Positions 24,510-38,253 of a stretch of 64,000 nucleotides of DNA are shown here, piece by piece. Source of the stretch: Clusia tigrina. Its lineage: Eukaryota > Arthropoda > Insecta > Diptera > Clusiidae. The position numbers and the translations under genes were made by a program. The DNA lies in the NCBI GenBank assembly GCA_920105625.2, contig OV050031.1, positions 1,963,501 through 2,027,500 of the forward strand, read 5' to 3'. The stretch's first letter is position 1. Each line of letters opens with the position of its first letter. Below the pieces are notes generated by a model. That model was not told the origin of the DNA, ran no database searches, and worked only from the letters and a program-made list of their open reading frames with translations.

Positions 24510-24890
24510 TTACATGAAGCCCTGTAGTAGAATGTGGTCCGCTTTCTATAGAACAAACTTGTTTCTGGAGATAAACTGAAATGTGTATCAGATTGCAAGA
24601 ACTACAATATACTAATAAGGGGCATGATTCAGTGGTTATGAGATCAGTCTCTAAAGAGTCCCAGGTTCAAATGGTGTCTGAACCTATTTCAAATTTTCAT
24701 TAAGCCCTGTAGGAAAATGTGGTCCGCTTTCTATAGAGCAAACTTGTTTCTGGAGATGAAATCAAAGGTGTATCAGATTGCAAGAATTACAATACACTAA
24801 TCGGAGGCATGATTCAGTGAATATGAGCTCAGTCTCTAAAGTAAAGTTTCCCAGGTTCAAAGGATGTCTGAAGCCATTTCAATACAATAA
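24510..24890 (+). repeat. Tandem pair of ~190-bp units with a tRNA-like promoter head
   Basis: Two units (about 24512-24700 and 24701-24890) share AAGCCCTGTAG, TGTGGTCCGCTTTCTATAGA, CTTGTTTCTGGAGAT and GTATCAGATTGCAAGAA. Each then has an A-box-like TGATTCAGTGG/A (24625, 24810) and a B-box-like GGTTCAAATGG/GGTTCAAAGGA (24664, 24854). The pol III-like head sits at the right end of each unit, so the repeat may be a dimer of a SINE or a SINE trapped in a duplication. Confidence 0.6.
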
Positions 24891-27800
24891 AAGAGATCAT
24901 ATGTTTAAATTGTTTTAGTGCTATATCTCGAGACGAATTAACTATTCTCCGATATTATTTCTAGCCATGATAAAACTATTCAACCAGTTCAGATTTTTTT
25001 ATAGAATATAAATCTGTAGATTCTATCATTGTATATATAGGCTTAAGCCCACTGAAAAATTGTTGTCAGATATATATCTAATTCGATTACATCCTTCAAT
25101 TTGTTTTGAACAAAATACCTTTATTAAACTACTACTTTCTTCCAATTTACCATTCTTTTGACTATTGTGGAGAACTCGTATATTGAAACGAAATGGTCAC
25201 TTCATAGTTCATAAGTAAACATGGATCAACAAAGTTACATTCAAATTATATCTAGAACATTCAGCATATGAGTACGCTTATGTTACTATCTCTTTCTCAC
25301 TAATACTTTAATGCTTTAATGTTAAAATAGTATAAAATAATGTAATTTGCTTGTAGCATAAACGATTAGTCAATAATAATGCTATCTCTTTCTCTCTAAT
25401 GTTATAATGCAATCTTCTATTGCATAAACCCAATACGATAGATTGTATACCATATTAGGCATACATGATTAGTCATTAGTAATGCTATCTCTTTCCCACT
25501 AATGGACTTTATCCTATAAAGTGATCTAATTATATCAAAAGCAACTGAAAACCATAAAGAGGCATTCATCGTTACGGTTCAGTTCGGTAGTGAATTCAAA
25601 GCAGCAGTGAGAAAATTTATAGATAAGTAAAAGTGAGACGTGTGAAATAATTGTATGGAATTAAATTGAAGTTAAAATATCTTAATGGAATTTATTGTTA
25701 TTAAATTAATTAATTATTAATAAATATTATTAAATTTGTATAACATAATATTCCAGATTCAATGCTTAAGATGGTTCAAGGCAATGTGGTAGTAAAACTG
25801 GGTTACCCTTCACTTAATCACCATTTTTTTATGTGCCCTCAAATAATTTCCCGCTGAAAGTCGATTTCAGGACTTTTCTTTAAAAACTTATTTACACTAT
25901 CATGACTATAACTCTAAAACCGTTCAAAATTTGCCGTCGAAGTCTGTGACAAAATAGTAGTTCTGATTATTTTTAACCTAAATGCATCACATAGAAAACT
26001 AAGACCTGAAAATGCGCGTATTTAGCAAGCAAATAATAACCTCAAGTGATACATAATCCTGATGTTGTGTGATGGAACTATTAACAATAAACAAATTTTC
26101 ATAAAATATCATGTAACAACCTTTTCTTTAGCATTGGAGAGATTATCATTGGATTAGAGAGAGAGCTTACAGTGTACTTAATATATAAGTTATATTAGTA
26201 CTATCACTTCTATTGTGTTATCAGTTCTATTTTCTTCAATGTATAGTTCGACCAGTTACTCTTCAACTCTATGTTGTTCAAGTCTTATAAGTCAGAACAT
26301 ATACATACATCAGTACTTATATGTGTCAACGACAGGGAAGCCACTACGACGATTAAAAGAGAGCCGAATATTCTGGCGAATGAAAGGCAGGCAGTCGATG
26401 CTCGCAACGCAATAGAGAAGGGCTGTGCTTTGGACTGGGGATTTACTGAACTTTGATATTGTGTATAAGATGTCTTCATTAATTTCTTTAATGTTCAAGT
26501 GATTGGAATATCATATTTTTTTTGTTGAACCTATTAATAAATATCCTGACATATGTACTTGCTGATCATTCCCCACTTCCCCCACAATACGGCGTATTCC
26601 AAGTCTATATTCAAAAATAGTTTGTTGAAGCTAAGTCGAGGGAGACATAATCCACACTCTTGACTATAATGCTCGTAATTAACTATTTTCGGAATATCAC
26701 CAAACTGAGTCACTCTGGAAAGATAGTCGAAAATATATTTCTACAGATTGAACACTCAAAGGTTGGGTTACAAAGGCTATGATAACTTTCAATGGGCTCC
26801 ACTAGAAAAGGTGACGAAGTATTCCAAATGGGGAAACCAATTGTCGATTGTTGTAAGAGCGTGGTCAGCACCAGAGAATGCAGAGAAATGACTCATTGTT
26901 TTGCGCACACTCACACATGTGCAAAACTGTAGTAGTGTCGATGATTTTCTTCAGAATTCTGGTTAACCAATGATAAACAAACCTGTCCATATAGGCAACT
27001 AATGATAAACAAAGACAGTTTTTTTTAAATGTCAGAAAATTTTACGTTTAAGTGTCCCATCTCTATGGTCTCAGGTCAGCACTCGTAACTCAAAGCTCAG
27101 AAACTCAGGTCAGCACTCGTAACTCAAAGACTTTGCAGCAAATCGAATGATCTTCACTTTGCACAAAATTTGAGATGTTCACTTGGCTCGTTGGCACCAC
27201 AGGATCTACTTCTATTTCTTCGGAGCTCTGGTAGATTTAAAGCAGAGTAAAAGGGAACCTTAAGTGCAGTACAATGGATATATACTCTGTCTGAGTGCTG
27301 CGCTAACTAGACTTTTCCGACAAAAAAAAAATAAAAAATATGTTCATTCTGGAGTTGCAGACAACAAATTTTGCTATTCTATTCCGTATATAGCGGCACC
27401 TTACCGACTAAATATTCTTCCTTATTATATTTTGAACTTTCCATAATCAATTAAATAGAAAATTTTGTATGGCAACCGGAGCAAATTTACATTTTGTTGA
27501 TAGCAAAATTTTCCGTAAAGGTGTCGATATTTGAATAATGCTACTTATTAATTTTAACGCACAATCGCTGATTCGAATAAAGTCAGCAAGTTTTCTGCAT
27601 TAGTCCCCACAGTCTAATAGTCTATTGTAGTCCCCCACTCTACTCCTCCGCATATGAATTTAGACACACCTAAACTCATAAAATTGAGTGTACCTGATAT
27701 ACAAGTGAACGCCAGTAGCTCAGCCAGTGAGTGAATTCAACCACCTTCTTCCAAGTAGCTGGTAATTTGCGGATTCTACTGCTATTTCTCCTGGGGAGGC

Positions 27801-30800
27801 GAATCACTGCCAGATACGCTTAAGTGTGTAATGCGTTTTGTAACTCGATGGAAGTAGAAAAAATTGTCGCCTTCTACGCGCTCTGCAAATGTAATTGACA
27901 TGCATAGTAAAAGCCTTTGGGGACCATTTCTTTTTCTGCCTTCGTACTTGACAAATGTGGGCGGAATAATTTTTTAAGTGACTTTTTTTATGTGACGTTT
28001 AGAAACGCTTAAGAAGTGACAAGTCAGGTTGTATACGACAGAAGGAAACAAACCACACAAAAACAGCAAAAAGAGAAACGAGATACCAACCGAAGAAAAG
28101 TGAAAGTATGGAATAGAGACGCATTTTAAATTTTGAGCTTTAAAAGCAAATTTTAATAAATAAAAAAACCTCAAAATTCGCACTCACAGCCTCCCAGCAT
28201 TTCACTACAATGCCTGCCTGCAGGGAGCATGATTTATTGTGACACTTACACAGCAGCCAAACTTCCGGAAAAAGTCATACTTCGCCATAAAAAAACAAAA
28301 GCGAAGAAAAACTGTACAAGCGCCAGAAGTACGGATAAAAGCCTTGCATGCATTGCAACAGTTACCTTTTCCTTTGGACCAGAACCGCCCCCTTAACTGT
28401 TTTCTCACACACATCACCCAACCGTACGAGTGCGAAATGAACTTCATAATGGCCACTTTTATTTCATTTGACCATTCAATGCATTTACTTTTTTATTACA
28501 AGCCGGAGTACAACAAAAAGGCACCCCTACCCCCCTACAAGCTGAGCAGATTGCCAATATGTTCGTTCGCTCCTTAACGAAATTGTGTTTTATGTGCACC
28601 ACTTTAATGCCATTGAAAGCCAGTTCATCTGGGTGTCCAGCTGAATAGTCATCAGTTCGGATTTGCTTTATGGCAGAGGTGTGCAAGGCACGGCCCCCGT
28701 TGAATGTTGGCATTCAATGCTATGCCACTTCAAATTTCAGTAGAGTCGCTGAAGTGTCCTTCATCAGGCTCAGTCTGTAGTGAGGTGCCGAGCTGTTACT
28801 CAGCGGCCCGCTGCCGTTTTATGTACTTTGCATGTGGCCCGGGAACGAAACGAGTTCGACACGCCTGCATTTTGGTTATGTGCCGCAACCACAACAAGAA
28901 TGTAAGTCCTTAATCAATTTCTGATACGAATAGTGAGGTCTCTTCTGTTGTTTATTTTTTATTTCTAGTTGTGGAGTCCGTAAAGGAAATTTATTGTTTC
29001 GAATTGCATGCGTTTTCAGCTGAGTTAAAGTTGAAGTTTAGTAATACGTCCAGCATACTTCAGGTGCTCTATGGCACTTTTTTAGCGTTGCGCATTAGAA
29101 GCAGGAGTCTGGGTAGTCAGCCTTTTAAAAAGCGGAGGGTGTCACAACTGACGTCGAAGGCGTTGAAGGCGCACAATGGCCTCTGTGGCATTTTAATTTA
29201 TATGAATTGCTTGCGTGTGACACAAACAGGAACTTAAGCATTTGTCCAGTTGTTTGGCTGGCGAAGACTTGGCAGTGGCCAATTGTTTTGCTGGGCCTCG
29301 AGAGGCTTTTATTGTAGTGGCACCATAAAAAAAGCTGTTGCATTGACAGATATTTCGGTAATGCCACTCAAAGTAAGTGTGTGAATTAATTCGAAATAAT
29401 GTAACCATAAATCTACTTGGAGTATGTCAATAAACCTGAAGTGAATTGCCTGGGAACGCGGGAGAGAGACGAAGGAAGACACACGAAAAGAACAGTACAG
29501 CAATGTGACTTTTTGTTGATTAAGGATTCTTTGCTAAGTGCCCGAATGGTCGGAATGTTCTTATAGCAGCGCACACACAAGCCCGTAATGGGCGCATTTC
29601 CAACCTCAAAGTTCCCAATTAAAGAAATAATTCAACGCATATGATGCCACATATCATAATAAATTAAAAGATTCCTTGGAAAGGATTACAAACTCAAAAT
29701 TTCCCTTTCCGGCGGCAGAGCAATAAATAAGTAGACGAGCGGTATTTGCCATGTGGCATCTGTGACTTAGACATATGTGGGTGGAAACTTTGAAATTAAG
29801 AGATTTGAAGAACTCAGGCACCGCAACAAATTGCCAGGATTTACCTTAAAGCTGTCTGTAAAATTGCCACAACTTCCAACCCATTTAAGTGCTACCACAC
29901 ACACCCATCCCCCAACCACATATGAAATATGTAATATGCATGACCTTAAATTAATCTAGCGAAACCTTAGACTCCGCAGACTACATGGCACGCCAGTGGC
30001 AGCCCACAATAATGGCTTTTATTCTCAAGCTGGCTGAATCAGGATTCGCCTGTCGAAAATACCAAGTCGAGTATGACAAACTAAGTTATTAGAATATAAA
30101 AAGGAGAATAGGAGAACAAGTGAACGTAAAAATTCGCCTGGCTTCTGCGAAGAAAACTTTCAACCCTGGAATGGCTGCGGTCAAAGTCGAATAGAACGAT
30201 GAAGAATATTATTATATAGTCATAAATTTGAAATAAGAAGTTGCTCGCATCTATATATAAAAATTTAAGATGCTATGTTCGGCGAAAGTGGCGAACTTAA
30301 AGTATTGTTAACCGCGTTCAATTTGGGAACCTCAACTGGGATTACATTAACCACATTTAGCGAAGTTCAGAAAAATCTGATTTCTCATGGTTTTTATATA
30401 GAATAAGATTTTTTTTATATAAAAATATCAATTTTGACGAAATTTTTTTGACTCTGGAAAACATGAAATTAATAGTTACCTTGGCAAGCGAGGGATCGGG
30501 AGGATGAAATCGATCCAATGCGCCTATAAACAAATGACTATACTGTATAACGAATCAGTATATATTGGGGGGGGGGGGATTATTTACTGTATGATATTTG
30601 ATATTATTTAATCAGGGTACCAATTAATGCCCCTCTTACAGTTCACAGTTTGTTGTGATTGAGTATTTGATGTTAGCCTTCAGACTTCAACCCAACCCTT
30701 TGCAGAGCTAGTAAAAGATTATTCTTATTTTAAATTAGTACCCATGGTCTACTCCCGCCTATTTGGCTTAGTTTATATATTTATTTATTCAAACTCATTG

Positions 30801-31057
30801 ATGGTGGGAAGCAATACTTTCTGATATATATATGTAGATAAGGGCGGATGGAACTTCCTTGTGATAACATAAATATGAAGAGCTTCATTCTTATTCCCCA
30901 CAATTGATATCTAAAGCATCAAAATGATATTTTTTTCTCTCCGTTAGAAGGTGATGCAGAGTCACACATCATGTTGCTATCCGGGTCTCTCGGACCACAC
31001 TGGGGATGGCTTCACACGCACAAGAAACTACTTCGGTTTCTATTTCCATTTCATGGC
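24891..31057. other. Long non-coding stretch
   Basis: No gene is supported. 25280-25510 repeats ATGCTATCTCTTTCYCACTAAT about three times. 27074-27128 repeats GGTCAGCACTCGTAACTCAA. 26330-26560 has unclassified denser sequence ending ATTAATAAATATCC. The rest is AT-rich unique DNA. Confidence 0.55.
30567..30578 (+). repeat. G12 homopolymer
   Basis: Twelve consecutive guanines in AT-rich surroundings; also a likely place for assembly error. Confidence 0.95.
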
Positions 31058-31102
31058 AATGTAAACCCAGCAAATGAAACAGCTCTTCTTTCAGCCATCA
31101 TA

Positions 31103-32381
31103 CGAGGGCGGATTGATATTAAAGCTACCTAGCGCTAGATGGCAGCACAAACACAAAAACTGTTTTTTTTTAGAAATTGCGATCTGTCAAACGTCAGCTG
31201 TTCAAATTTCACCCAAATTCATCGATTAGTTTATTTGTTGTAGTCGTTTGAAGTAAGCAACTTTTGTGTTTCTTGAAAAATGGAAAAAAGCGTATTTTAT
31301 GCAGTGATTAAACACTATTATTTGAAAGGGAAAACGGCGAAAGAGACAAAAGAAAAGCTCGATAAACATTACGGTGAGTCTGCTCCGTCAGATTACATGG
31401 TAAAATATTGGATTGCTGAATTTAAACGCGGCCGAACAAGCACTGCAACAATACCATCAACAGGAAGGCCAAAAGAGGTGGTTACTGAAGTAAATATCAA
31501 GAAAATCCTCGATATCGTTATGAAGATCGCCGAGTCAAGTTGCGTGAGATTGTTGAAATGGTAAACATATCATATGAACGTGTGTTCAACATTTTGCAAG
31601 AACATTTGCATATGAAAAAGCTATCGGCAAGATGGATGCCGCGTTTGCTCAGTGTCGAACAAAAACGAGTTCGACAGACCACTTCACAGCGGTTTTTGGA
31701 GATGATAAAGCGTAATCCTGTTGATTTTTGGCGTCGATTAATAACTGTTGATGAAACGTGGGTCCACCACACCTGAAACCAATCGAAACAATGGGTGGAA
31801 GCTGGTGGAAGTGCTCCGAAGAAGGCGAAGGCAGTGAAATCGGCTGGCAAGGTTATGGCCACTGTATTTTGGGATGCACACGGAATATTGCTCATCGACT
31901 ATCTTGAAAAAGGATCCACAATCACAGGAAAGTATTATCGTGCATTATTGGATCAATTGATTGATGCAATCAAGGAAAAACGACCAAATTTAAAGAAGAA
32001 AAAAATGCTCTTTCTTCAAGACAACGCACCGGTTCACACAGAATTAAATACAATGCTAAAATTACGTGAAATACTCTTCGAATTGGTTAATCATCCACCT
32101 TATAGTCCAGATTTAGCTCCTAGTGACTTTTTCCTGTTTCCAAACTTGAAAAAATGGCTCGCAGGAAAAAGATTCATCTCAAACGAAGAAGTGATTACCG
32201 AAACTAACGCGTATTTTGAGGGGTTCCCGAAATCGTATTATTCAGATGGTATAAAAAAGTTGGAATATCGTCTTACCAAGTGTGTCGAAGTGAAAGGAGA
32301 CTATGTTGAGAAATAAATGGTTTTTGAAAAAAAAAAATGTTTTTTTCCTACTTAGGTAGCTTCAATATTAATCCACCCTCG
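31103..32381 (+). mobile_element. mariner-family transposon, 1,279 bp, inactivated
   Basis: Terminal inverted repeats of 29 bp start CGAGGG and agree at 26 of 29 positions (31103-31131 against 32353-32381). They are bounded by TA dinucleotides (31101-31102, 32382-32383), the standard mariner target duplication. The length is typical of mariners. The transposase inside is broken, so the copy is non-autonomous. Confidence 0.95.
31280..32316 (+). pseudogene. mariner transposase, frameshifted and with an in-frame stop
   Basis: The N-terminal helix-turn-helix part (from ATG 31280) runs about 80 residues, then the frame shifts near 31510-31535, and the rest continues in another frame. A TGA at 31774-31776 interrupts the frame just after VDETWVHH. 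The catalytic residues survive: Asp at 31750 (VDETW), Asp at 32020 (QDNAPVH) and Asp at 32125 (SPDLAPSDF). The last two are separated by 34 residues, which is the DD34D signature of mariner. The few disabling changes and good TIRs suggest a fairly young dead copy. Confidence 0.92.
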
Positions 32382-33230
32382 TAAACCCAGCAAATGAAAT
32401 AGCCATCTTCTTCATTCTTTCAGCCATCATAGACGAATTTCATCCATACTTCAGAGTTGCACCAGGAGTGTGGTATGAGTGGGATAATCATAACCAACGT
32501 TTTTTCTTGTGACATTTTTAAGGTTGGTCTGCTCATACCAAAGCAAACAAAGTATAAAGCAATCAAATTTGAGGAGTCCCTCTTTGTAAAAAGTTAAGAT
32601 CACTATGTCGACTTAGTCTATATCGGTCACTGGACTGGACTTATCATACGGATCTCAGCTCAGCTGTGGTGTATTTCACACAGTAGATTACTAGGCATAA
32701 ATAAGATTACTAGGCATACAATTTAGGGCCCAATCCCTTCATCCTCAGTACTAAGAGCCACGACGGATAGTTCCGCCATAGTAATTGACAAATTTCGTTG
32801 TTCAATCACACTTTTGCCAACGCCGACAATATTTAGCTTTGTCCAACTATTACGCCAATGAATAGGTGATGACTGTTTGGACATTTCCAAGTTGGGCATG
32901 ATCGTCTAATTGGACATTTCACGTCAACAACAAAAAGTTTGTTGGGTGGAAATCAAATTTTCTTAACAAATTGGAATATTTTCTACGCATTGCGCATCTT
33001 TCCATAATTTTTACCGAAGCCTTGCAAACAAAATATTTGTAAACATACCCAATAGGAAAATGTATACATCTGACGCTCCTATTGGAAAAACTTCAAATGT
33101 GTACCATAAACATTACTATAAGAACCTCAGCACTACAGCCATCTCGGATTTTTGCGGGTATTTCGATGGTATACCATTTGAATACGATAAACTGTCGGGG
33201 AATATCCGCTATAAAGCTGTTATTAAGGTA

Positions 33231-33600
33231 ATACAGGGTTTTCCAAATAAGAGGTTTGATTTCAATTTATAAAGTGAATATGTATTTTTATGAATTTGAT
33301 TTGATTTTTATTTCAATAATTCAATAGAGGAAGTTTTACCATTGACAATCAAAACTATATCAATCAAGTGGCTTCCATAATCACTCCTGTACATCCAGGC
33401 GAGTTTGATTTCTTAAGTGCATTAGCTGGCTGGGTATATGTAGAACCCTTCTCTATTACGTAGCCAGAAAAGTCCAGAGGTGTAACATCACCTGATCTCG
33501 GCTGGATCAATTTCATGCATTTCCAACAGCCAATAGGTGAGGACACGGTGCAAATTATGGTCCCTAGTCGTCATTGAAGAGTGTATCATTCCAACTTTAA
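33231..33600 (-). pseudogene. Decayed transposase 3' end, LTPLDFFLWGY type
   Basis: The minus strand reads RSGDVTPLDFSGYVIEKGST, then YTQPANALKKS (about 33490-33405), corresponding to the DLTPLDFFLWGYVK block. The terminal sequence ACAGGGTTTTCCAAATAAG on the plus strand at 33235 has the look of the element's end. Most of the gene is missing. Confidence 0.55.
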
Positions 33601-34580
33601 CGACTGTGTAGTTTTTACTTGTCGTATGTTAAAAGGGAACCCTGCAAGGGTGTCCGATGATTTGAATTTAGGGATATTCAACCTCTAGTTGGAGAATCCT
33701 ATACTAATAAAAGTGATTCTTAGACATAATTTTTTGAGTAATTTGCTACTTTCAACTTGGTGCTGGTGGCTTCCTTATCAATCAAATTCCTTTAGGGATT
33801 TACTACATCCTTTTTAGTCATACTAGTGTATGTCTTGGTACTTGGCTCTTTGAACCTGGTTAAAATGCTATTCTTTTCGTTCATGTCGAAGTATTCAATT
33901 CGAAAGAATGAGTGACAAAATTAGACTCTTCCCCAAGTTCAGCAAATTGGCGGGTTCATATTTTGAAGAAAAAACAAACCAACTCCCAAATTGAATGGAA
34001 TTGAATTTGTCATTCACAAATTTCACGCTGTATTTGAATAAACTGCTTTGACAGTTGAAAGACTTCAGACTGGCTCCGCGCGCAGCTTAACTGAATTTAT
34101 GGCAATGGCATAAAATATGCCGACCGGGGTTATGTGGTCGAGATGTGTCAGAGTTAACCGCCCCTGCCGTGACACATGACTTGCATGTCAATGAGCAGCC
34201 GTTACGCCTCCGACCGCCCAAATGGCTACAACAATGTCGCTTTAAATTTGCGCAACTTTGCACAAATGGAATGTGTAGTTTTTTAAGAATTTTTGCACAT
34301 TTCTCCGCTTGAAACCCTTCCTGGACCGAATGCTGCCGCGCAACGAGCCATGTTTACCGCAACAAAGCACATAAATAACAAAATTTAAGGACAAAATATC
34401 AATATCCACTTTGCGCCCACGACAGCGGAATACGAAATGAATCTATTTGCGAGAACGGCAAGTGTGGATGTGCGATGTGGGTGGGTGGGAAACACTATTC
34501 TCGATTTGCTGCTATTCCTCGGAGGGGGAGAAATTTATTTCTTATTTTATTTGCAGTGAAAATGTTTGCATAATTTTGTA

Positions 34581-34674
34581 GCTGTTGGTGTTGTTGTAGT
34601 TGTTGTAGTTGTTGCTGTTGTTGTAGTTGTTGCTGTTGTTGTAGTTGTTGCTGCTGCTGCTGCTGCTGCTGCTA
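34581..34674 (+). repeat. (GTT/GTA)n and (GCT)n microsatellite
   Basis: GTTGTTGTAGTTGTTGCTGTT-type trinucleotides pass into (CTG)n. The open frames here are low-complexity artefacts. Confidence 0.97.
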
Positions 34675-36084
34675 GGCAAATATATTTACATTCTGTACAA
34701 CATATTGCAAATAAGCTCGCCGGCTGCAATTGTCGCCTGGATTTGGAGCGCCGTTCTTGAAGTTCCACTGTAGTCAAAATTTACTGAACACAACAAACTT
34801 TTGGCTACGCAAATGAGTCGCTCTGTTAGCAAATTGACTACGATATTCGTGTGCAATGTCCTAAGGACTGTGCTGGCGTTGGGTGGTGCAATCTGTGCGT
34901 TTATGTTCTCACAATGGTTTCATTTGTGTCTCCGAGATAAACAATTTTAGTTTCATTTCCAGGCAGCCAGTTAAAGGAAGAACATTTTTTAGTACTTCTC
35001 ATCCAACCATGCGAAAGTTATATTTTGACTTGATAGGAAATCAAGGAAGATTGAAACATTTTTGAGATATTGCCACTTAAGTCAGTCGATATAAATAAGC
35101 CGTGTAATACCTGTATATATTGCAATTATAGTTGTATACTCTTATGAACGAACAGGCCTAATCTTTCGAGTCCTAGCAGTCGGTACCCTCATTTTTATTG
35201 CAATAATTGTAATTGTATATAAAAATATTAACATTAGATTTGAGTGAATGCTACTAAAATTGATTAAACATGTTCCCAGAAAGTTAATTAATTTAATATT
35301 ATTATTTTTTTTAATATTTTACAAACTTTCATATAAAGTACACAAGCACTCATCTACAAAACATTCGGTACATTATGGTAAAATCCTTCTCTAGACCGTC
35401 GAAGTTGCGGAGACTCCAATATGACAGATCATCTTATATTTCAGCTTTTAGTCATTTATACTGCAGACTAGAGGAATACCGAACTTGCGAACGATATCAA
35501 GAGTAGTTGAAGACATCAACATCCAACTACCAAAATTGCCTTCATCTTTCAAAGTAATTATTACACCCATCTCCACCCAACAATTCGTGAGGTAGTGTTA
35601 TCAATAGGGGACCAATTGTTCTCCTTGCGCCTTGAGGAGTTCACTTGATGCGTGGTGTTACTTGCCACATCATCACTACTACTACTGCTAAAATATGTCC
35701 TTATTTCGGTTGTTGGCTGTGTATCTTGAACTATAAAGAAGGAAACCAGAAGGCTCGATATTTCGAAGCAGCTATGCCCACTTAGATAATGGAGTAAAAC
35801 CTGCCCTATAGAACAAATTCAAAATTTTGGATTATTTTCTGTGCCTGGGAATGTGATGTAAAACTGTGCGCGGTGTTACTTGCCACATCACATATTCAGT
35901 TCATCAGAATTCCTGGTTTGGAGTACCCATTCAGTTAGTGGGATCAAATAGAAAAATCAATTGGGGCACCAGAAGATAAATAATCACTCTGTTCATTGCC
36001 AACTTCTTCCAAACAAAAAACTTCTCTGAGTATTGCATTATAATATATAAATCTTCTGGGAAGGCTAGCAGGCCAGACAGTCAT

Positions 36085-37045
36085 ATCGGCTGCCTGACGC
36101 TTGCAGCGTCTTTCAGGCCGAAGTCTATGCAATTGAGAAAGCGGCCAGACTGATACAAAATTTTCTTGTGAAATCGGGATCGGTGGCCATCTCGTTTTGG
36201 GCCCATTCACTGAACGTGCGACGCGCTTGATGGTCGTTTGACTTCAATTCTGTGAAATGGCAAACCAAACTGAGCATAAATCAAGTGACAGCTGTCAAAA
36301 AGACCAACTCCGAAAAAATTTTTGCCAGATTGAAAACCACATATCTAAAAAAACACCCTATACAATTCGACCTTCGAATATCACTATCTTTGTGGATAGT
36401 CAGGCGGCAATAGAATCCAAGACAGTTAAATCGAAGTTGGTAATGAAATGTCGTACCTCACTACTGAATATTAGACCCCACAAGGTCTCACTTTGCTGGG
36501 CGATATAAAAGGGAATGAATTAGCGAACGAGATGGCCAGAAGGGGCTCTGAAATGGACATTAACGAAGCAGATACCTCAATACAAAACCCGATATGTGAA
36601 CTGTTTAGGAACATAGATGAAGTCACTATTGCAGTGACAAATAACTTATGGACTAATCCTGACGACTGTGAAGTTTCACGGTGAGACTTTGAAGTCTCAG
36701 TCTCATGGCCTATGTTAGACTTGAAGAGAACGAAGGTTCTCTTAGGGCTGAACAAACCTGCAGTAAGTGTGCTCATGGGGGTGATTACCGGGAATTGTGC
36801 TATCGCACCAATGCTTCAACATTGGCGTATGCCGTCGAGCGGGCTATGTAGGAGTTGCCATGATGAAGAAGAATTGCCATGATGAAGAAAGAGTCAATTC
36901 GTCACTCTTTATGTCAATGTCCAAGACTACAGTTGAAACGACTTCAATGTTTGGGGTCGCGCTTCTTCACAATTTTGGCAGAGATAACGTAGGTGGATTT
37001 ATCGTATCTTCTCACTTTCATCTGGAAAACCAAATGGTTTAATAG
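36085..37045 (+). mobile_element. Decayed non-LTR retrotransposon, RNase H and C-terminal part
   Basis: In shifting frames this stretch shows an RNase H domain: VFQAEVYAIEKAARLI (36109-36156), ITIFVDSQAAIES (about 36380-36418), VKSKLVMKCRTSLLNI, then GDIKGNELANEMARRGS (36496-36546). It is followed by a Cys-rich tail with LCRSCHDEE (about 36845) and a last block ending FHLENQMV before TAA at 37040-37042. This order is that of RNase H-bearing non-LTR retrotransposons. Several frameshifts and an inserted segment of about 100 bp between the first two motifs show it is old. Confidence 0.75.
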
Positions 37046-38253
37046 GGATGGTACTTCCAATGTTTATGGAAATCAAGGCTAAGGACGAGTATGCCTCCTC
37101 CTGGCATTTTTGTTGGCAGTCACAATGGACATAGATGTCTACGAGTGGACTGGATTTAAGGGACTCTCTTTTGAATGAACTACTCCCCCCATATGTGGCC
37201 CTTTCGTTTAGTAAAACATTGGATAAGTCAGAAATAAGCCGGAATGCTGAACATAATTTTGCTTTAAAGCAATTCTAGAAGATTGTTTCAAAAAGAATGT
37301 ATTTACCCTTTAAAAAACATGAACTTTGAAAATGAAACTCCACGCTTTGATAACTTTGCTGCAGTATAAAACGATCCATTAAAATTTACAAAAAGTATCT
37401 CAAAAATTAACAGTTGACTCTTCATGGACACCTGTGAAAGCTTGCAGCACACCCAGCAAAGCACCCCAAGGATGTTGTTTATATTTTAAAAACCAGAAAC
37501 CAGTCATAAATAATTTATAAAATTTCTAAAATGCCATGCCCCCCCCTCCTGCACAATCCATTATTGCGACCACAATTATACAGACTCAACTACTTCTTCC
37601 AGCAGTGAAGGGAAAATGATTAATGGCCCAAAAATAGTTATGTCCTTAAGGCAATGCAGTGTGTCCTGCTTGTGACGTGCATTTACGAGTATCCGAGGAA
37701 TTCGATGGGGTGGTGTGGAAGATTGACCGCACATATCTGCAGGATATATTACCAATAAACAACATAACTTACATGCATTGTTTTAGAGTGCGTATGTGTG
37801 GGTGTTCTCTCACTAAACACTCCATAAACAACGCGTTGGTCATAAAAAGCAACGCTATCGCCATCGCTGTCGACGTCGACGTCGCATGTGTCCAAGATTT
37901 ATTGTGCAATTTTTTATCTCTTGCGTACTTTTTGCCTATGTTGGCTCGGTGGGCATGTCAAAATAAATCTCTGCGTTAATAAAATGTACACAAGCATTCA
38001 AATCTGTGGGGAATTCTGGAGGAACACCTACTAAATTTAGGAGGAAACCATTAGAAAACCATTAAATTTATCTCCGCATTACAGAAGCGGAGTATCAGCG
38101 AACAAAGCAGTAAATTTCAATTGTGGACCAAATCAATGTTCCTCCGACAGACACACCCCACAAACACTTTGGATCACTTTAATTCATATGATTTTTGAAG
38201 TTCGGGTTGATGAGTTTTGGAAGTTTCTGGGCTCACTCAGGCACTGAGAGCAG
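37046..38253. other. Non-coding
   Basis: Nothing recognised between the decayed LINE and the retro tail fragment. Confidence 0.5.

Larger units (their letters stand above)
31058..32435 (+). repeat. Direct repeat of ~42-55 bp flanking the mariner
   Basis: GTAAACCCAGCAAATGAAAC, then CTTTCAGCCATCATA, lies directly left of the mariner (31061-31102) and again directly right of it (32381-32435). The mariner therefore split a pre-existing tandem duplication at the TA that joined the two copies. Confidence 0.8.
32436..36084. other. Non-coding with transposon remnants
   Basis: Apart from the transposase remnant (33231-33600) and the trinucleotide run (34581-34674), nothing is recognised. GGTGTTACTTGCCACATCA occurs at 35653 and 35872. 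Confidence 0.55.

Noticed and set aside
33060..33272. Small plus-strand open frame of 70 codons
   Set aside because: It overlaps the end of the decayed minus-strand transposon and has no family features.
34547..34777. Poly-Ala/Thr and poly-Val open frames
   Set aside because: Translation of the trinucleotide microsatellite in two directions.
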